64,000 bases of DNA, taken from positions 1 to 64,000 of the forward strand of contig NZ_FNDS01000009.1 of NCBI RefSeq assembly GCF_900099785.1, given 5' to 3'. The notes below the pieces were generated by a model. That model had not been told where the DNA came from, searched no databases, and saw only the letters and a list, made by a program, of their open reading frames with translations. This stretch comes from Pseudomonas panipatensis. Its GTDB lineage: Bacteria > Pseudomonadota > Gammaproteobacteria > Pseudomonadales > Pseudomonadaceae. Of this stretch, positions 39,557-52,448 are shown in pieces. The stretch's first letter is position 1, and every line of letters begins with the position of its first letter. A program made the position numbers and the translations under genes.

Positions 39557-40531
39557 TCAGATCACTCCGGCGCGAGTCAGGTCGTGGACATGCAGGACGC
39601 CGACCGGGTGATCGTGGTCATCGACCACGACGAGAACGTTGATCTTGTGGTCGTCCATGATTTTCAGCGCTTCGGCCGCGAGCATGTCGGGGCGCGCGGT
39701 CTTGCCGTGTACGGTCATGACCTGGTCGATGCTCACCTGGCGCACGTCCAGGCCCTTGTCCAGCGTGCGGCGCAGGTCACCGTCGGTGAACACGCCGGCA
39801 AGGCGGCCATCGTCGCCAAGGATGATGGTCATGCCCAGCCCCTTGCGGGTCATTTCCAGCAATGCGCCGCTGAGTGAAGTGCCGGGCGATACCTGCGGCA
39901 GTTCTTCACCTACGTGCATAATGTTTTCCACTTTCAGCAACAATCTCCGCCCCAATGCGCCGCCCGGATGCGAGAAAGCGAAGTCTTCGGCGGTGAAGCC
40001 ACGGGCTTCCAGCAGGGCGATGGCGAGCGCGTCGCCGAGCACCAGGGAGACCGTGGTCGAGGAGGTCGGGGCCAGGTTCAGCGAGCAGGCTTCGTGCTCG
40101 ACGCTGGCATCCAGATTGACTGCCGCTGCCTTGGCCAGCGGGGATTCCGGGTTGCCGGTCATGCTCACCAGGGTGATGCCCAGGCGCTTGATCAGCGGCA
40201 GCAGCGTGATGATTTCGGCGGTGGAGCCGGAGTTGGACAGCGCCAGAACCACGTCATCACGAGTGATCATGCCCATGTCGCCATGGCTGGCCTCGGCCGG
40301 ATGCACGAAGAAGGACGGCGTGCCCGTGCTGGCCAGGGTGGCGGCGATCTTCCTGCCGATATGCCCGGACTTGCCCATGCCAACCACTACCACGCGGCCT
40401 TTGCAGGCGAGCAGCAGCTCGCAGGCGTGGGTGAATTCGGCTCCGATTCGCGGCAACAGGGCGTCGACCGAGTCGCGTTCGAGGCGGATCGTGCGCTGTG
40501 CGGAATGGATGAAGTCGTGATTCTGATTCAT
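39557..40531 (-). CDS. kdsD: D-arabinose-5-phosphate isomerase
   Basis: 324 residues from the ATG at 40531 (MNQNHDFI); the frame runs 24 codons further, but this start fits the family and leaves a -10 element upstream. SIS domain (VVVGMGKSGHIGRKIAATLASTG; HPAEASHGD) followed by two CBS domains. Makes A5P, the first committed precursor of Kdo. Heads the kdsD-kdsC-lptC-lptA-lptB run. Confidence 0.95.
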   Translation of the reverse strand: MNQNHDFIHSAQRTIRLERDSVDALLPRIGAEFTHACELLLACKGRVVVVGMGKSGHIGRKIAATLASTGTPSFFVHPAEASHGDMGMITRDDVVLALSNSGSTAEIITLLPLIKRLGITLVSMTGNPESPLAKAAAVNLDASVEHEACSLNLAPTSSTTVSLVLGDALAIALLEARGFTAEDFAFSHPGGALGRRLLLKVENIMHVGEELPQVSPGTSLSGALLEMTRKGLGMTIILGDDGRLAGVFTDGDLRRTLDKGLDVRQVSIDQVMTVHGKTARPDMLAAEALKIMDDHKINVLVVVDDHDHPVGVLHVHDLTRAGVI

Positions 40532-40564
40532 GTTCGCATGACGTGGGGCAAAGTGAAGGGCGAG

Positions 40565-40570
40565 ATTATA
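40565..40570 (-). promoter_or_regulatory. Candidate -10 element for the kds-lpt operon
   Basis: A perfect TATAAT on the minus strand about 34 bases before kdsD. The -35 region is poor (TGAAGC at 17 bases), so an activator or extended element may be needed. Confidence 0.4.
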
Positions 40571-40658
40571 ACGGGAAAGCGTCATCGGCTTCATCCTGCT
40601 CATGCGCGAACATGGGCTCGGATTGCTGAATACCGGCTGAACGAGCCGTGGCAGACCC

Positions 40659-40688
40659 TTGGGCCGTCGTAGTCGGCGGTGCTATAGT
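40659..40688 (+). promoter_or_regulatory. Candidate sigma-70 promoter for the mla operon
   Basis: TTGGGC at 40659-40664, 18-base spacer, TATAGT at 40683-40688 preceded by TGC (near-extended -10). It stands about 87 bases before mlaF and faces away from the kdsD promoter. Confidence 0.5.
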
Positions 40689-40774
40689 GCGCCGCCGTTC
40701 GGCCTGTCCCATGTTCGCGTGCCCCGGCGGTTCGGCGGGCGCTGCAAGGACAGGGCTGTCACGCAAGGAGTTCT

Positions 40775-41584
40775 ATGAGCACCGATGAAAAATACGCTGT
40801 CGAATTGAAGGGTGTGACCTTCAAGCGCGGAACCCGTGCCATTTTCGACAACGTGGATATTCGTATTCCGCGCGGTAAGGTTACCGGGATCATGGGGCCG
40901 TCCGGGTGCGGCAAGACCACGCTGCTGCGCCTGATCGCCGCTCAGTTGCGTCCCGCCCAGGGTGATGTCTGGGTGAATGGACAGAATCTGCCGAAGCTCG
41001 GGCGGGCCGACCTTTTCGATATGCGCAAGCAGTTCGGTGTGCTGTTCCAGAGCGGGGCGCTCTTCACTGATCTGGACGTGTTCGAGAACGTCGCCTTCCC
41101 GCTGCGGGTGCATACCGATCTGCCCGACGAGATGATTCGCGACATCGTATTGATGAAGCTGCAGGCGGTGGGCCTGCGCGGTGCGCTGGAGTTGATGCCG
41201 GATGAGTTGTCCGGCGGTATGAAACGCCGCGTCGCGTTGGCCCGGGCGATCGCCCTGGACCCGCAGATTCTCATGTACGACGAACCTTTCGTTGGCCAGG
41301 ACCCGATTGCCATGGGCGTGCTGGTGCGCCTGATCCGTTTGCTCAACGACGCACTGGGGATCACCAGTATCGTGGTTTCCCACGACCTGGCCGAGACCGC
41401 CAGCATCGCCGACTACATCTATATCGTCGGTGACGGCAAGGTGCTCGGTCATGGCACGCCGGCGCAGCTCAAGGAGCTCGACGATCCGCGCGTGAGTCAG
41501 TTCATGAAGGGGATTCCGGACGGCCCGGTGCCGTTCCATTACCCCGCGCGCGACTATCGCGCCGATCTGTTGGGAGAAGGCTGA
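40775..41584 (+). CDS. mlaF: Phospholipid ABC transporter ATP-binding protein MlaF
   Basis: 269 residues. Walker [10 protein letters not shown], signature LSGGMKRR and Walker [13 protein letters not shown]. It energises the MlaFEDB complex that moves phospholipids between the inner membrane and MlaC, keeping outer-membrane asymmetry. Known as ttg2A in solvent-tolerant Pseudomonas. Start of mlaFEDCB; its stop overlaps mlaE. Confidence 0.96.
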   Translation: MSTDEKYAVELKGVTFKRGTRAIFDNVDIRIPRGKVTGIMGPSGCGKTTLLRLIAAQLRPAQGDVWVNGQNLPKLGRADLFDMRKQFGVLFQSGALFTDLDVFENVAFPLRVHTDLPDEMIRDIVLMKLQAVGLRGALELMPDELSGGMKRRVALARAIALDPQILMYDEPFVGQDPIAMGVLVRLIRLLNDALGITSIVVSHDLAETASIADYIYIVGDGKVLGHGTPAQLKELDDPRVSQFMKGIPDGPVPFHYPARDYRADLLGEG

Positions 41585-42381
41585 TGCGCAAGACTTCACT
41601 GCTCGAGCGGATTCGCCTGCTCGGGCGTGCGGGCTTCGACGTGATCGAGGCGCTCGGGCGCTCGACACTGTTCCTGCTGCATGTGCTGGTCGGGCGTCGT
41701 GTTCCCGGCGGCATGTTCCATCTGCTGGTCAAGCAGCTGTACTCGGTTGGTGTGCTGTCGCTGGCGATCATCGTGGTCTCCGGCGTGTTCATCGGTATGG
41801 TGCTGGCCCTGCAGGGCTACAACATCCTCAAGGACTATGGGTCCGAGCAGGCGGTGGGGCAGATGGTGGCCCTGACGCTGTTGCGCGAGTTGGGGCCGGT
41901 GGTGACCGGTCTGCTGTTCGCGGGACGGGCAGGCTCTGCCTTGACTGCCGAGATCGGTAACATGAAATCCACCGAGCAGCTCTCCAGCCTGGAGATGATC
42001 GGTGTCGATCCGTTGCGCTATGTCATCGCTCCGCGCCTGTGGGCCGGCTTCATTTCGATGCCCTTGCTGGCGACGATCTTCAGCGTCGTCGGTATCTGGG
42101 GGGGCGCCGCGGTCGCCGTGGACTGGCTGGGCGTTTATGAGGGTTCCTTCTGGGCGAACATGCAGAACAGCGTGCAGTTCGGCAACGATGTGCTCAACGG
42201 TGTGATCAAGAGCGTGGTGTTCGCCTTTGTCGTGACCTGGATCGCCGTGTTCCAGGGCTACGATTGCGAACCGACCTCCGAGGGAATCAGCCGCGCAACG
42301 ACGCGAACCGTGGTTTACGCCTCCCTGGCCGTATTGGGGCTGGACTTCATTCTGACCGCTTTGATGTTTGGAGACTTCTGA
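41584..42381 (+). CDS. mlaE: Phospholipid ABC transporter permease MlaE
   Basis: 265 residues with five or so membrane segments and the MlaE signature ([29 protein letters not shown] in outline). Forms the membrane core that contacts the MlaD hexamer. Overlaps mlaF and mlaD by one base each. Confidence 0.96.
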   Translation: MRKTSLLERIRLLGRAGFDVIEALGRSTLFLLHVLVGRRVPGGMFHLLVKQLYSVGVLSLAIIVVSGVFIGMVLALQGYNILKDYGSEQAVGQMVALTLLRELGPVVTGLLFAGRAGSALTAEIGNMKSTEQLSSLEMIGVDPLRYVIAPRLWAGFISMPLLATIFSVVGIWGGAAVAVDWLGVYEGSFWANMQNSVQFGNDVLNGVIKSVVFAFVVTWIAVFQGYDCEPTSEGISRATTRTVVYASLAVLGLDFILTALMFGDF

Positions 42382-42854
42382 TGCAAACCCGCACCCTGGA
42401 AATCGGTGTAGGCCTGTTTCTTCTCGCCGGCCTGCTGGCCTTGCTGCTGCTGGCCCTGCGTGTCAGTGGCCTGACCATTGGCAATTCCAACGACACCTAT
42501 CGCCTCTATGCCTACTTCGATAACGTCGCGGGTGTGACCGTGCGCGGCAAAGTGACCATGGCCGGCGTGACCATCGGCAAGGTGGTCGCAGTGGACCTGG
42601 ATCACGACAGCTACCGTGGCCGGGTGACCATGGAGATCAACAAGCAGGTGAACAACCTGCCGGATGACTCCACCGCGTCCATCCTGACCGCTGGTCTGCT
42701 GGGGGAGAAATACATCGGCATCAGTGTTGGTGGTGACGACAAGATGCTCAAGGATGGCGGTGTGATCCACGACACCCAGTCTGCGCTGGTGCTGGAAGAC
42801 CTGATCGGCAAGTTCCTGCTGAACTCGGTCAATAAAGACGACACCAAGAAATGA
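42381..42854 (+). CDS. mlaD: MCE-domain phospholipid-binding protein MlaD
   Basis: 157 residues from the ATG at 42381, which shares the A of the mlaE TGA. One anchor (GVGLFLLAGLLALLLLAL) and a single MCE domain (YFDNVAGVTVRGKVTMAGV, LGEKYIGIS). Assembles as a hexameric ring with a hydrophobic pore. Confidence 0.95.
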   Translation: MQTRTLEIGVGLFLLAGLLALLLLALRVSGLTIGNSNDTYRLYAYFDNVAGVTVRGKVTMAGVTIGKVVAVDLDHDSYRGRVTMEINKQVNNLPDDSTASILTAGLLGEKYIGISVGGDDKMLKDGGVIHDTQSALVLEDLIGKFLLNSVNKDDTKK

Positions 42855-43522
42855 TGAGGATTAATGCCATGCTGACTCTTCTGCGTCGCGGCCTGCTGGT
42901 CCTGCTCGCCGCGCTGCCTCTGTTCGCTAATGCCGCACCTGGCGCACAGCAAGTCGTTCAGCAGACCGTCGATAGTCTGCTGTCCGATCTGAAGGCCAAC
43001 AAATCGGCCTACAAGGCCGATCCCAAGCAGCTCTATGCCGCCCTGGACCGTATTCTCGGCCCGGTAGTGGACTCCGAGGGCATTGCCAAGGGCGTGATGA
43101 CCATCAAGTATTCGCGCCAGGCCAGCCCCGAGCAGGTGAAGCGTTTCGAGACGGTGTTCAAGAACAGCCTGATGCAGTTCTATGGCAACGCCCTGCTCGA
43201 ATACGACAACCAGGATATTCGTGTGCTGCCGGTGACCGGCAAGCAGGATCCGGATCGCACCAGCGTCAACATGGAGATCCGTGACAGCAAGGGCACCGTT
43301 TATCCGGTGCAGTACACCATGATCAGCCAGGACGGTACCTGGCGCCTGCGCAACGTGATCATCAACGGCATCAACATCGGCAAGTTGTTCCGTGACCAGT
43401 TCGCTGATTCCATGCAGAAGAATGGCAACGACCTGGAGAAGACCATCGCCGGTTGGGACCAGGTGGTGGCCAACGCCAAGGATGCCGCGAAAGGGCAGAA
43501 GGGCGGGGACAGCGCGCAATGA
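42851..43522 (+). CDS. mlaC: Periplasmic phospholipid carrier MlaC
   Basis: 223 residues with signal peptide (LLVLLAALPLFANA), then the Ttg2D/MlaC domain (DRILGPVVDSEGIAKGVM, VQYTMISQDGTWRLRNVIINGIN in parts). Ferries lipids between MlaD and the outer-membrane MlaA-porin complex. Overlaps mlaD by 4 bases and mlaB by 4. Confidence 0.94.
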   Translation: MMRINAMLTLLRRGLLVLLAALPLFANAAPGAQQVVQQTVDSLLSDLKANKSAYKADPKQLYAALDRILGPVVDSEGIAKGVMTIKYSRQASPEQVKRFETVFKNSLMQFYGNALLEYDNQDIRVLPVTGKQDPDRTSVNMEIRDSKGTVYPVQYTMISQDGTWRLRNVIINGINIGKLFRDQFADSMQKNGNDLEKTIAGWDQVVANAKDAAKGQKGGDSAQ

Positions 43523-43830
43523 GTCAGCAGGCCGGTATTCGTGAGGTCGCGAGCGGCGAGTTAAGGCTGGCAGGCGTCCTCGACTACCGCAGTGGTCCCT
43601 TGTTGCGCGAGCAGGGTCGAGCCCTGATCTCGGCGAGCCAGGCGCCGCAACTGGTGCTGGACTGCTCGGAGGTCGAGAAGTCCAGCAGTGTCGGCATTTC
43701 TCTGCTGCTGGCGTACCTGCGCGATGCGCAAAAAGCCAAGAAAGCCCTGAAAATCCGGGGGCTGCCGCAGGACATGCAGGACATCGCCAAGGTCAGTGAC
43801 CTGCTCGATATACTGCCGCTGCAGGCTTGA
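43519..43830 (+). CDS. mlaB: STAS-domain protein MlaB
   Basis: 103 residues from the ATG at 43519, overlapping the mlaC stop. STAS fold with LVLDCSEVEKSSSVGISLLLAYLR, where the Ser cluster corresponds to the conserved serine/threonine site that helps MlaF assembly. Ends the mla operon before a terminator. Confidence 0.93.
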   Translation: MSQQAGIREVASGELRLAGVLDYRSGPLLREQGRALISASQAPQLVLDCSEVEKSSSVGISLLLAYLRDAQKAKKALKIRGLPQDMQDIAKVSDLLDILPLQA

Positions 43831-43846
43831 CTTCGACCTGGCGAGC

Positions 43847-43900
43847 AAGCCCTCCGTCCGCGACTTCCCTTCCCGGGGTTCGCAGGCAGAGGGCTTTTTT
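43847..43900 (+). terminator. Terminator of the mla operon
   Basis: AAGCCCTC (43847-43854) pairs with GAGGGCTT (43889-43896) across a long loop and runs into T's to 43900. The long loop lowers certainty. Confidence 0.55.
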
Positions 43901-43946
43901 GTATCATTGCCGACCCGCGCGCGTTGGGCGCCGATTGAGGTTGAGC

Positions 43947-45474
<1,528 letters not shown>

Positions 45475-45486
45475 GGCTGACCAGAC

Positions 45487-46122
45487 ATGCTGACCATTGC
45501 CCTGTCCAAGGGCCGTATCCTCGATGACACCCTGCCGCTGCTCGCAGCGGCGGGCATTGTGCCGACCGAGAATCCGGACAAGAGCCGCAAGCTGATCATC
45601 CCCACCAGCCTGGAAGACGTGCGCCTGCTGATCGTTCGCGCCACCGACGTGCCGACCTACGTCGAGCACGGCGCCGCGGATCTCGGCGTCGCCGGCAAGG
45701 ACGTACTCATGGAGTACGGTGGCCAGGGCCTTTACGAGCCCCTGGACCTGCAGATCGCCAACTGCAAGCTGATGACCGCCGGTGCGATCGGTGTGCCCGA
45801 GCCCAAGGGCCGCCTGCGCGTGGCGACCAAGTTCGTCAACGTCGCCAAGCGTTACTACGCCGAGCAGGGGCGCCAGGTCGATGTGATCAAGCTCTACGGT
45901 TCCATGGAATTGGCGCCGCTGGTGGGCTTGGCCGACAAGATCATCGACGTGGTCGATACCGGCAACACCCTGCGCGCCAACGGCCTGGAACCCCAGGAAC
46001 TGATCGCCACCATCAGCTCGCGGCTGGTCGTCAACAAGGCTTCGATGAAGATGCAGCACGCGCGCATCCAGGCCCTGATCGACACCCTGCGCGAAGCCGT
46101 CGAGGCGCGACACCGTCACTGA
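45487..46122 (+). CDS. hisG: ATP phosphoribosyltransferase, short form HisG(S)
   Basis: 211 residues, lacking the regulatory ACT-like domain of long HisG. Short HisG needs the HisRS-like partner HisZ, not in this window (in pseudomonads it is elsewhere). Contains [18 protein letters not shown] and [15 protein letters not shown]-type PRPP segment. First step of histidine synthesis. Confidence 0.97.
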   Translation: MLTIALSKGRILDDTLPLLAAAGIVPTENPDKSRKLIIPTSLEDVRLLIVRATDVPTYVEHGAADLGVAGKDVLMEYGGQGLYEPLDLQIANCKLMTAGAIGVPEPKGRLRVATKFVNVAKRYYAEQGRQVDVIKLYGSMELAPLVGLADKIIDVVDTGNTLRANGLEPQELIATISSRLVVNKASMKMQHARIQALIDTLREAVEARHRH

Positions 46123-46244
46123 TACCCCTGCGGCTCCGGGCCGCAGACGCCTATCCGTGTCATAGCCAAATTTTCTCGGGTGCCCGCACGGCAGGCTTGT
46201 TAGTCTAGCGGCGCCCGAGATCACGCCAATTAAAGAGGCCAGCT

Positions 46245-47555
46245 ATGACCGCACCCTTCGCCATCCGTCGACTCAACGCCGCCGATCCGGACTTCGCGCG
46301 TCATCTGGACCATCTGCTGAGCTGGGAAAGCGTATCCGACGATGCCGTGAACCAGCGCGTGCTGGACATCATCGCCGCCGTGCGCAGCCGTGGCGACGCC
46401 GCCCTGGTTGAGTTCACCCAGCGTTTCGACGGCCTTGCCGTACAGTCCATGGCCGATCTGATCCTGCCGCGCGAGCGCCTGGAGCTGGCCCTGACCCGCA
46501 TTACTCCGGCCCAGCGCGAAGCCCTGGAAACTGCCGCCGCGCGCGTGCGCAGCTACCACGAAAAGCAGAAGCAGGATTCCTGGCGCTACACCGAGGCCGA
46601 CGGCACCGTGCTTGGCCAGCAGGTCACGCCGCTGGACCGCGCCGGTCTCTATGTCCCCGGCGGCAAGGCTTCCTACCCGTCGTCGGTACTGATGAACGCC
46701 ATTCCGGCCAAGGTCGCCGGTGTCGCCGAAGTGGTGATGGTGGTGCCGACTCCGCGCGGTGAAATCAATGAAATCGTCCTCGCCGCGGCCTGCATCGCCG
46801 GTGTCGACCGCGTCTTCACCATCGGTGGCGCGCAGGCCGTGGCCGCGCTGGCCTACGGCACCGAGAGTGTGCCGCAGGTGGACAAGATCGTCGGCCCGGG
46901 CAACATCTATGTCGCCACCGCCAAGCGCCATGTGTTCGGCCAGGTCGGCATCGACATGATCGCCGGCCCCTCGGAAATCCTCGTGGTCTGCGATGGCGCT
47001 ACCGATCCGGACTGGATCGCCATGGACCTGTTCTCCCAGGCCGAGCACGACGAGGACGCCCAGGCCATCCTGGTCAGCCCGGATGCGGCCTTCCTCGACA
47101 AGGTCGCGGCGAGCATCGACAAGCTGCTGCCGACCATGGAGCGCGCCGAGATCATTCGCACCTCGCTGCAGAACCGCGGGGCGCTGATCCTGGTCGCCGA
47201 CCAGGCCCAGGCCTGCCAGGTCGCCAACCGTATCGCCCCGGAGCACCTGGAGCTGTCGGTCGCCGATCCGGAAAGCTGGCTGCCGCACATCCGGCACGCC
47301 GGCGCCATCTTCATGGGCCGCTACACCGCCGAGGCGCTGGGCGACTACTGTGCCGGACCGAACCACGTGCTACCGACCTCCGGTACCGCGCGCTTCTCCT
47401 CGCCGCTGGGCGTGTATGACTTCCAGAAACGCTCGTCGATCATCTTCTGCTCCGCCGACGGTGCTTCGGTACTGGCGGGCACCGCCTCGGTGCTGGCTCG
47501 CGGCGAATCGCTGACTGCCCACGCGCGCAGCGCCGAATACCGTATCAAGAACTGA
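46245..47555 (+). CDS. hisD: Histidinol dehydrogenase
   Basis: 436 residues. NAD-dependent four-electron oxidation of L-histidinol to histidine, zinc enzyme. Visible: [30 protein letters not shown], and the zinc/catalytic QAEHDEDAQ and [12 protein letters not shown] blocks. An AAAGAGG site lies 6 bases before the ATG. 122 bases after hisG and 65 before hisC. Confidence 0.98.
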   Translation: MTAPFAIRRLNAADPDFARHLDHLLSWESVSDDAVNQRVLDIIAAVRSRGDAALVEFTQRFDGLAVQSMADLILPRERLELALTRITPAQREALETAAARVRSYHEKQKQDSWRYTEADGTVLGQQVTPLDRAGLYVPGGKASYPSSVLMNAIPAKVAGVAEVVMVVPTPRGEINEIVLAAACIAGVDRVFTIGGAQAVAALAYGTESVPQVDKIVGPGNIYVATAKRHVFGQVGIDMIAGPSEILVVCDGATDPDWIAMDLFSQAEHDEDAQAILVSPDAAFLDKVAASIDKLLPTMERAEIIRTSLQNRGALILVADQAQACQVANRIAPEHLELSVADPESWLPHIRHAGAIFMGRYTAEALGDYCAGPNHVLPTSGTARFSSPLGVYDFQKRSSIIFCSADGASVLAGTASVLARGESLTAHARSAEYRIKN

Positions 47556-47620
47556 ATCCGTGCCGCCGCGCCCAGTGGGCGCGGCTTTACCGAACGAACG
47601 CTTTCGAGGAGAGAAGGGCG

Positions 47621-48676
47621 ATGAGCAAATTCTGGAGCCCCTTCGTCAAAGACCTGGTGCCCTATGTGCCGGGCGAACAGCCGAAGCTGGCGAAGCTGGT
47701 CAAGCTGAACACCAACGAGAATCCCTATGGGCCATCGCCCAAGGTGCTGGAAGCCATCCAGGCGGAGCTGAGCGACAGCCTGCGCCTGTATCCCGATCCC
47801 AATGCCGACCGCCTGAAGCAGACCGTGGCCGGTTACTACGGGGTCCGCCCGAGCCAGGTCTTCGTCGGCAATGGTTCCGACGAAGTGCTGGCGCACGCCT
47901 TCCATGCCTTCTTCCAGCACTCGCTGCCGCTGCTCTTTCCGGACGTCACCTATAGCTTCTATCCGGTGTATTGCGGTCTCTACGGGATTCCCTTCGAAAC
48001 CGTGGCGCTGGACGAGCAGTTCCAGATCCGCGTGGAAGATTACGCGCGACCGAATGGCGGCATCATCTTCCCCAACCCCAACGCACCCACGGGTTGCCTG
48101 TTACCGCTGGAGGCCATCGAGCGCCTGCTGCTGGCCAATCCCGACAGCGTGGTGCTGGTGGACGAGGCCTATGTCGACTTCGGTGGGGAAAGTGCGATCG
48201 CCCTGGTCGAGCGTTATCCGAACCTTCTGGTGGCGCAGACCCTGTCGAAGTCGCGTTCGCTGGCCGGCCTGCGGGTCGGTCTGGCGATCGGCCACGAGGA
48301 TCTGATCGAGGCGCTGGAGCGGGTGAAGAACAGCTTCAACTCCTATCCCCTCGACCGCCTGGCCCAGGTCGGCGCGGTGGCGTCCTTCGAGGATCGTGCC
48401 TACTTCGAGCGCACCTGCAAGGCAGTCATCGACAGTCGCGAACGCTTGGTCGCTGAGTTGCGCGGCATGGGTTTCGAGGTGCTGCCCTCGGCGGCCAACT
48501 TCATCTTCGCCCGTCACCCGCAGCATGACGCCGCCACCCTGGCCGCCGCCTTGCGTGAGGATGGCGTGATCGTGCGCCACTTCAAGCAGGCGCGCATCGC
48601 CCAGTTCCTGCGGATCAGCATTGGCACCGAGGAGCAGAACCAGGCGCTGCTCGATGCCCTGCGTCCGCGTCTCTGA
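47621..48676 (+). CDS. hisC: Histidinol-phosphate aminotransferase
   Basis: 351 residues, fold-type I PLP enzyme. [13 protein letters not shown] at the N-terminus, the substrate-binding NPNAPTG, the Asp of VDEAYVDFG and the PLP lysine in [14 protein letters not shown]. aeruginosa has two hisC genes; this position corresponds to hisC1. Closes the his run before a terminator. Confidence 0.96.
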   Translation: MSKFWSPFVKDLVPYVPGEQPKLAKLVKLNTNENPYGPSPKVLEAIQAELSDSLRLYPDPNADRLKQTVAGYYGVRPSQVFVGNGSDEVLAHAFHAFFQHSLPLLFPDVTYSFYPVYCGLYGIPFETVALDEQFQIRVEDYARPNGGIIFPNPNAPTGCLLPLEAIERLLLANPDSVVLVDEAYVDFGGESAIALVERYPNLLVAQTLSKSRSLAGLRVGLAIGHEDLIEALERVKNSFNSYPLDRLAQVGAVASFEDRAYFERTCKAVIDSRERLVAELRGMGFEVLPSAANFIFARHPQHDAATLAAALREDGVIVRHFKQARIAQFLRISIGTEEQNQALLDALRPRL

Positions 48677-48693
48677 CGCCAGTCGCTGCAATG

Positions 48694-48720
48694 AAAACGG
48701 CGCCCTCAGGCGCCGTTTTT
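48694..48720. terminator. Bidirectional terminator between hisC and algW
   Basis: AAAACGGCGCC (48694-48704), CTCA loop, GGCGCCGTTTT plus T. Perfect 11-bp stem shared by two convergent genes. Confidence 0.92.
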
Positions 48721-48722
48721 CG

Positions 48723-49871
<1,149 letters not shown>

Positions 49872-49983
49872 CGAGGAAATCCTTGGGGTTGCTCGGCCAG
49901 GGGAAGGCCGATAGGGTGGCGGCCATTATACGGGCGGCCGGGCAAGAAAATAGCCGTCGAATCCGTGCCTTGGAGGAAATTCA

Positions 49984-50742
49984 ATGGTGATCGATCTGAC
50001 AGCGCTGGTCGAAGAAGCCGATCGTTTCCTGGATGTCGCGCGTATCCAGGATTACTGCCCCAATGGCCTGCAGGTCGAAGGCCGGGCGCAGGTGCGGCGT
50101 ATAGTCAGCGGCGTCACTGCCAGCCAGGCGCTGCTGGATGCCGCGGTGGCCGCCGATGCCGATGCGGTGCTGGTCCACCATGGCTATTTCTGGAAGGGCG
50201 AGAACCCTTGCGTGGTGGGCATGAAGCAGCGTCGTCTGAAAACCCTGCTCAGCCACGATATCAGCCTGCTGGCCTATCACTTGCCGCTGGATCTGCACCC
50301 CGAGGTGGGTAACAACGTGCAGTTGGCGCGCCAGCTCGGTCTGACCATCGAGGGGCCGCTGGAACCGGGCAATCCGCGCTCCATCGTACTGCTCGGCGCG
50401 CCGGCGGAGCCGCTATCGCCCGCTGACTTCGCCGCTCAGGTAGCGCGCTCGCTCGGCCGCGAGCCGCTGCTGGTCGAGGGGCAGCGAGCGATCCGGCGTA
50501 TCGCCTGGTGCACCGGTGGCGCCCAAGGCTACATCGACCAGGCCATCGCCGCCGGGGTCGACGCCTACCTGACCGGAGAGGTTTCCGAGCAGACCGTGCA
50601 TAGCGCGCGGGAAAACGGTATCACCTTCATCGCCGCCGGCCATCACGCGACCGAACGCTATGGCGTGCAGGCGCTGGGGCGTTACCTGGCCGAACGCTTC
50701 GGCATCGAACACCAGTTCATCGATTGTCCGAACCCGGCGTGA
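49984..50742 (+). CDS. NIF3-like dinuclear metal-binding protein (YbgI/DUF34)
   Basis: 252 residues. Metal-site motifs of the family: DYCPNGLQVEG, LVHHGYFWKG, AYHLPLDLHPEVGNN and, near the C-terminus, TGEVSEQTVHSARENGITFIAAGHHATER. YbgI binds two metal ions; its cellular role is debated (GTP cyclohydrolase-type, metal insertion). An AGGAAA site lies 9 bases before the ATG. 112 bases from algW, divergent. Confidence 0.93.
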   Translation: MVIDLTALVEEADRFLDVARIQDYCPNGLQVEGRAQVRRIVSGVTASQALLDAAVAADADAVLVHHGYFWKGENPCVVGMKQRRLKTLLSHDISLLAYHLPLDLHPEVGNNVQLARQLGLTIEGPLEPGNPRSIVLLGAPAEPLSPADFAAQVARSLGREPLLVEGQRAIRRIAWCTGGAQGYIDQAIAAGVDAYLTGEVSEQTVHSARENGITFIAAGHHATERYGVQALGRYLAERFGIEHQFIDCPNPA

Positions 50743-50818
50743 GCTAGCCACCGAGTGCGCTTGAGGAAGCGCAGCCCAGGGCCAGCTTGGGGCGGCCCTG
50801 GCGGAGGCGATTGACCCA

Positions 50819-51916
50819 TCAGTAGCGGTGGCGTGCCTGGCCTACGGATTCCCCCAGTTGCCACACCGCCATCGCATAGTGCGTGCTGTGGTTGTAGCGG
50901 GTAATGACGTAGAAGTTCGGCAGGCCGTACCAGTATTGATAGTTCCTGCCCATGTCCAGGCGCAGCAGGCTGGCGCTATCGTGCTTGCCCAGCGAGCCTT
51001 CCGGGCGCAGGCCGGCCGCGCCCAGCGCGCTGAGCGGATATTGCGTTTCGAAGCCGTTGTCCAGCGAGGGGGCCTGGCCGATAGCGGGCACGGCTATGGT
51101 GTCGCCGGCAACCCAGCCGTGTTGCTTGAAGTAGTTGGCGACACTGCCGATGGCGTCTCGCGGGTTCCAGAGGTCGATATGCCCGTCGCCATCGAAATCG
51201 ACCGCGTACTGGGCGAACGAGGACGGCATGAACTGGCCGTAGCCCATGGCGCCGGCGTAGGAGCCCCGCAAGCTCAGCGGGTCGTTGCTTTCCTTGCGCG
51301 CCAACAGCAGGAACTGCTCCAGTTCGCCGGAGAAGAAGTCGGCACGCCGTGGATAGGCGAACGCCAGGGTGGCCAGCGCATCGATGGTGCGGGTCTTGCC
51401 CATCACGCGACCCCAGCGGGTCTCCACGCCAATGATGCCGACGATGATCTCCGGCGGAACACCATAGGTCCGCCAGGCGCGTTGCAGCGCATCGTCATAC
51501 TGATTCCAGAACGCCACGCCGTTCTGAATGTTCTCCGGCGTAATGAATTTCTTGCGATAGCGGATCCAGGCGCCGTTGGGGCCATAGGGCCCCTGGTAGA
51601 TCGGCGCCTGTTGGTCCATCAGGCGGATGACCCAGTCCAGGCGCTGAGTCTGCGCCAGCACATCCTGTAGCTGCTGGCGATTGAAGCCGTGCTGGCTCAC
51701 CATCTTGTCGATGAAGTGCAGCGCATTCGGATTGTTGGCGAATTCGCCGCTCAACGGGCGAGTCGCCTGAGCAGCGTTCAAGTCGACATAGGTGCGTGAC
51801 GGGATGGCGTTTTTGGTGTTGTTCTGGACGGCGGCTGTTTCTGGTGGCGAGACCGGCTTGCTGCTGCACGCGGAGATCAGGAAAAACAGGGGCAGAAGAA
51901 GAGCGATGCGGCGCAT
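50819..51916 (-). CDS. mltB: Membrane-bound lytic murein transglycosylase B
   Basis: 365 residues from the ATG at 51916, chosen because a lipoprotein signal follows with lipobox ISAC (Cys17); the open frame to 52018 has no such feature. MltB-family motifs: IVGIIGVETRWGRVMG carries the catalytic Glu, then AGAMGYGQFMPSSFA and the C-terminal RYNHSTHYAMAVWQL. Cuts glycan strands to 1,6-anhydro ends. Faces the nif3 gene. Confidence 0.94.
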   Translation of the reverse strand: MRRIALLLPLFFLISACSSKPVSPPETAAVQNNTKNAIPSRTYVDLNAAQATRPLSGEFANNPNALHFIDKMVSQHGFNRQQLQDVLAQTQRLDWVIRLMDQQAPIYQGPYGPNGAWIRYRKKFITPENIQNGVAFWNQYDDALQRAWRTYGVPPEIIVGIIGVETRWGRVMGKTRTIDALATLAFAYPRRADFFSGELEQFLLLARKESNDPLSLRGSYAGAMGYGQFMPSSFAQYAVDFDGDGHIDLWNPRDAIGSVANYFKQHGWVAGDTIAVPAIGQAPSLDNGFETQYPLSALGAAGLRPEGSLGKHDSASLLRLDMGRNYQYWYGLPNFYVITRYNHSTHYAMAVWQLGESVGQARHRY

Positions 51917-52448
51917 TGGAAATCTGCAGGTAGTGAAAAAAGTGAGCGCTATGTTAGCGCGGTACAGGGCGCAGACAAGTATGCGTATGGGTATGTCGCG
52001 GCGGCTCTTGCGCTGCACTTGGAAGCCCCTTAATTACCGTTGAGCCGCTTGTCGAGGAGCCATATTCCTTTATGTGCAGGGTGCGATAGTTTTCAGTTCG
52101 CTTTATCGCTTATTGGCCATCGCCGGTTTTTTTATTGAAGGACTTATGTGGCTGGAGTTGCCATCGATAGTTTGGATGTTTATCGACGGGCAACTTGCTT
52201 CGGACGTGTCGGCTATTGGCCATGCCGGTCCGCCCCGTTCAGGAAATCAGCGACTCTTCGATGCGCGCCGAGCTTGCGCGTGGACGCCTTTCGCGGGTGC
52301 TGCGGCGGCGGCTGAAACACTGCGCTGCGCGGCTATATGGGTATGTTTTTTCGGTATAAAAGGCCATCCGGTTAGAGTCCGGCGTTGTGGTAGAGTGCGC
52401 GCTCGTCTACGGCCCGAAGGCCGTCCATAAGCAATTCCGTGAGTAGCC
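51917..52448. other. 532-base non-coding leader between mltB and cysD
   Basis: No convincing gene: the only sizeable plus-strand frame (52074-52430) has no family features. The first part is AT-richer than average. It holds a direct repeat (TATTGGCCATCGCCGGT at 52111-52127 and TATTGGCCATGCCGGT at 52214-52229, 103 bases apart), a TATAAA at 52355, TAGAGT words at 52373 and 52391, and a hairpin ACGGCC-CGAA-GGCCGT at about 52410-52425, 24 bases before cysD. Divergent promoters and a CysB-type control region are expected here. Confidence 0.5.

Noticed and set aside
52074-52430. 118-codon plus frame in the cysD leader
   Set aside because: No family resemblance, unlikely composition in the second half, no good ribosome site; treated as leader DNA.
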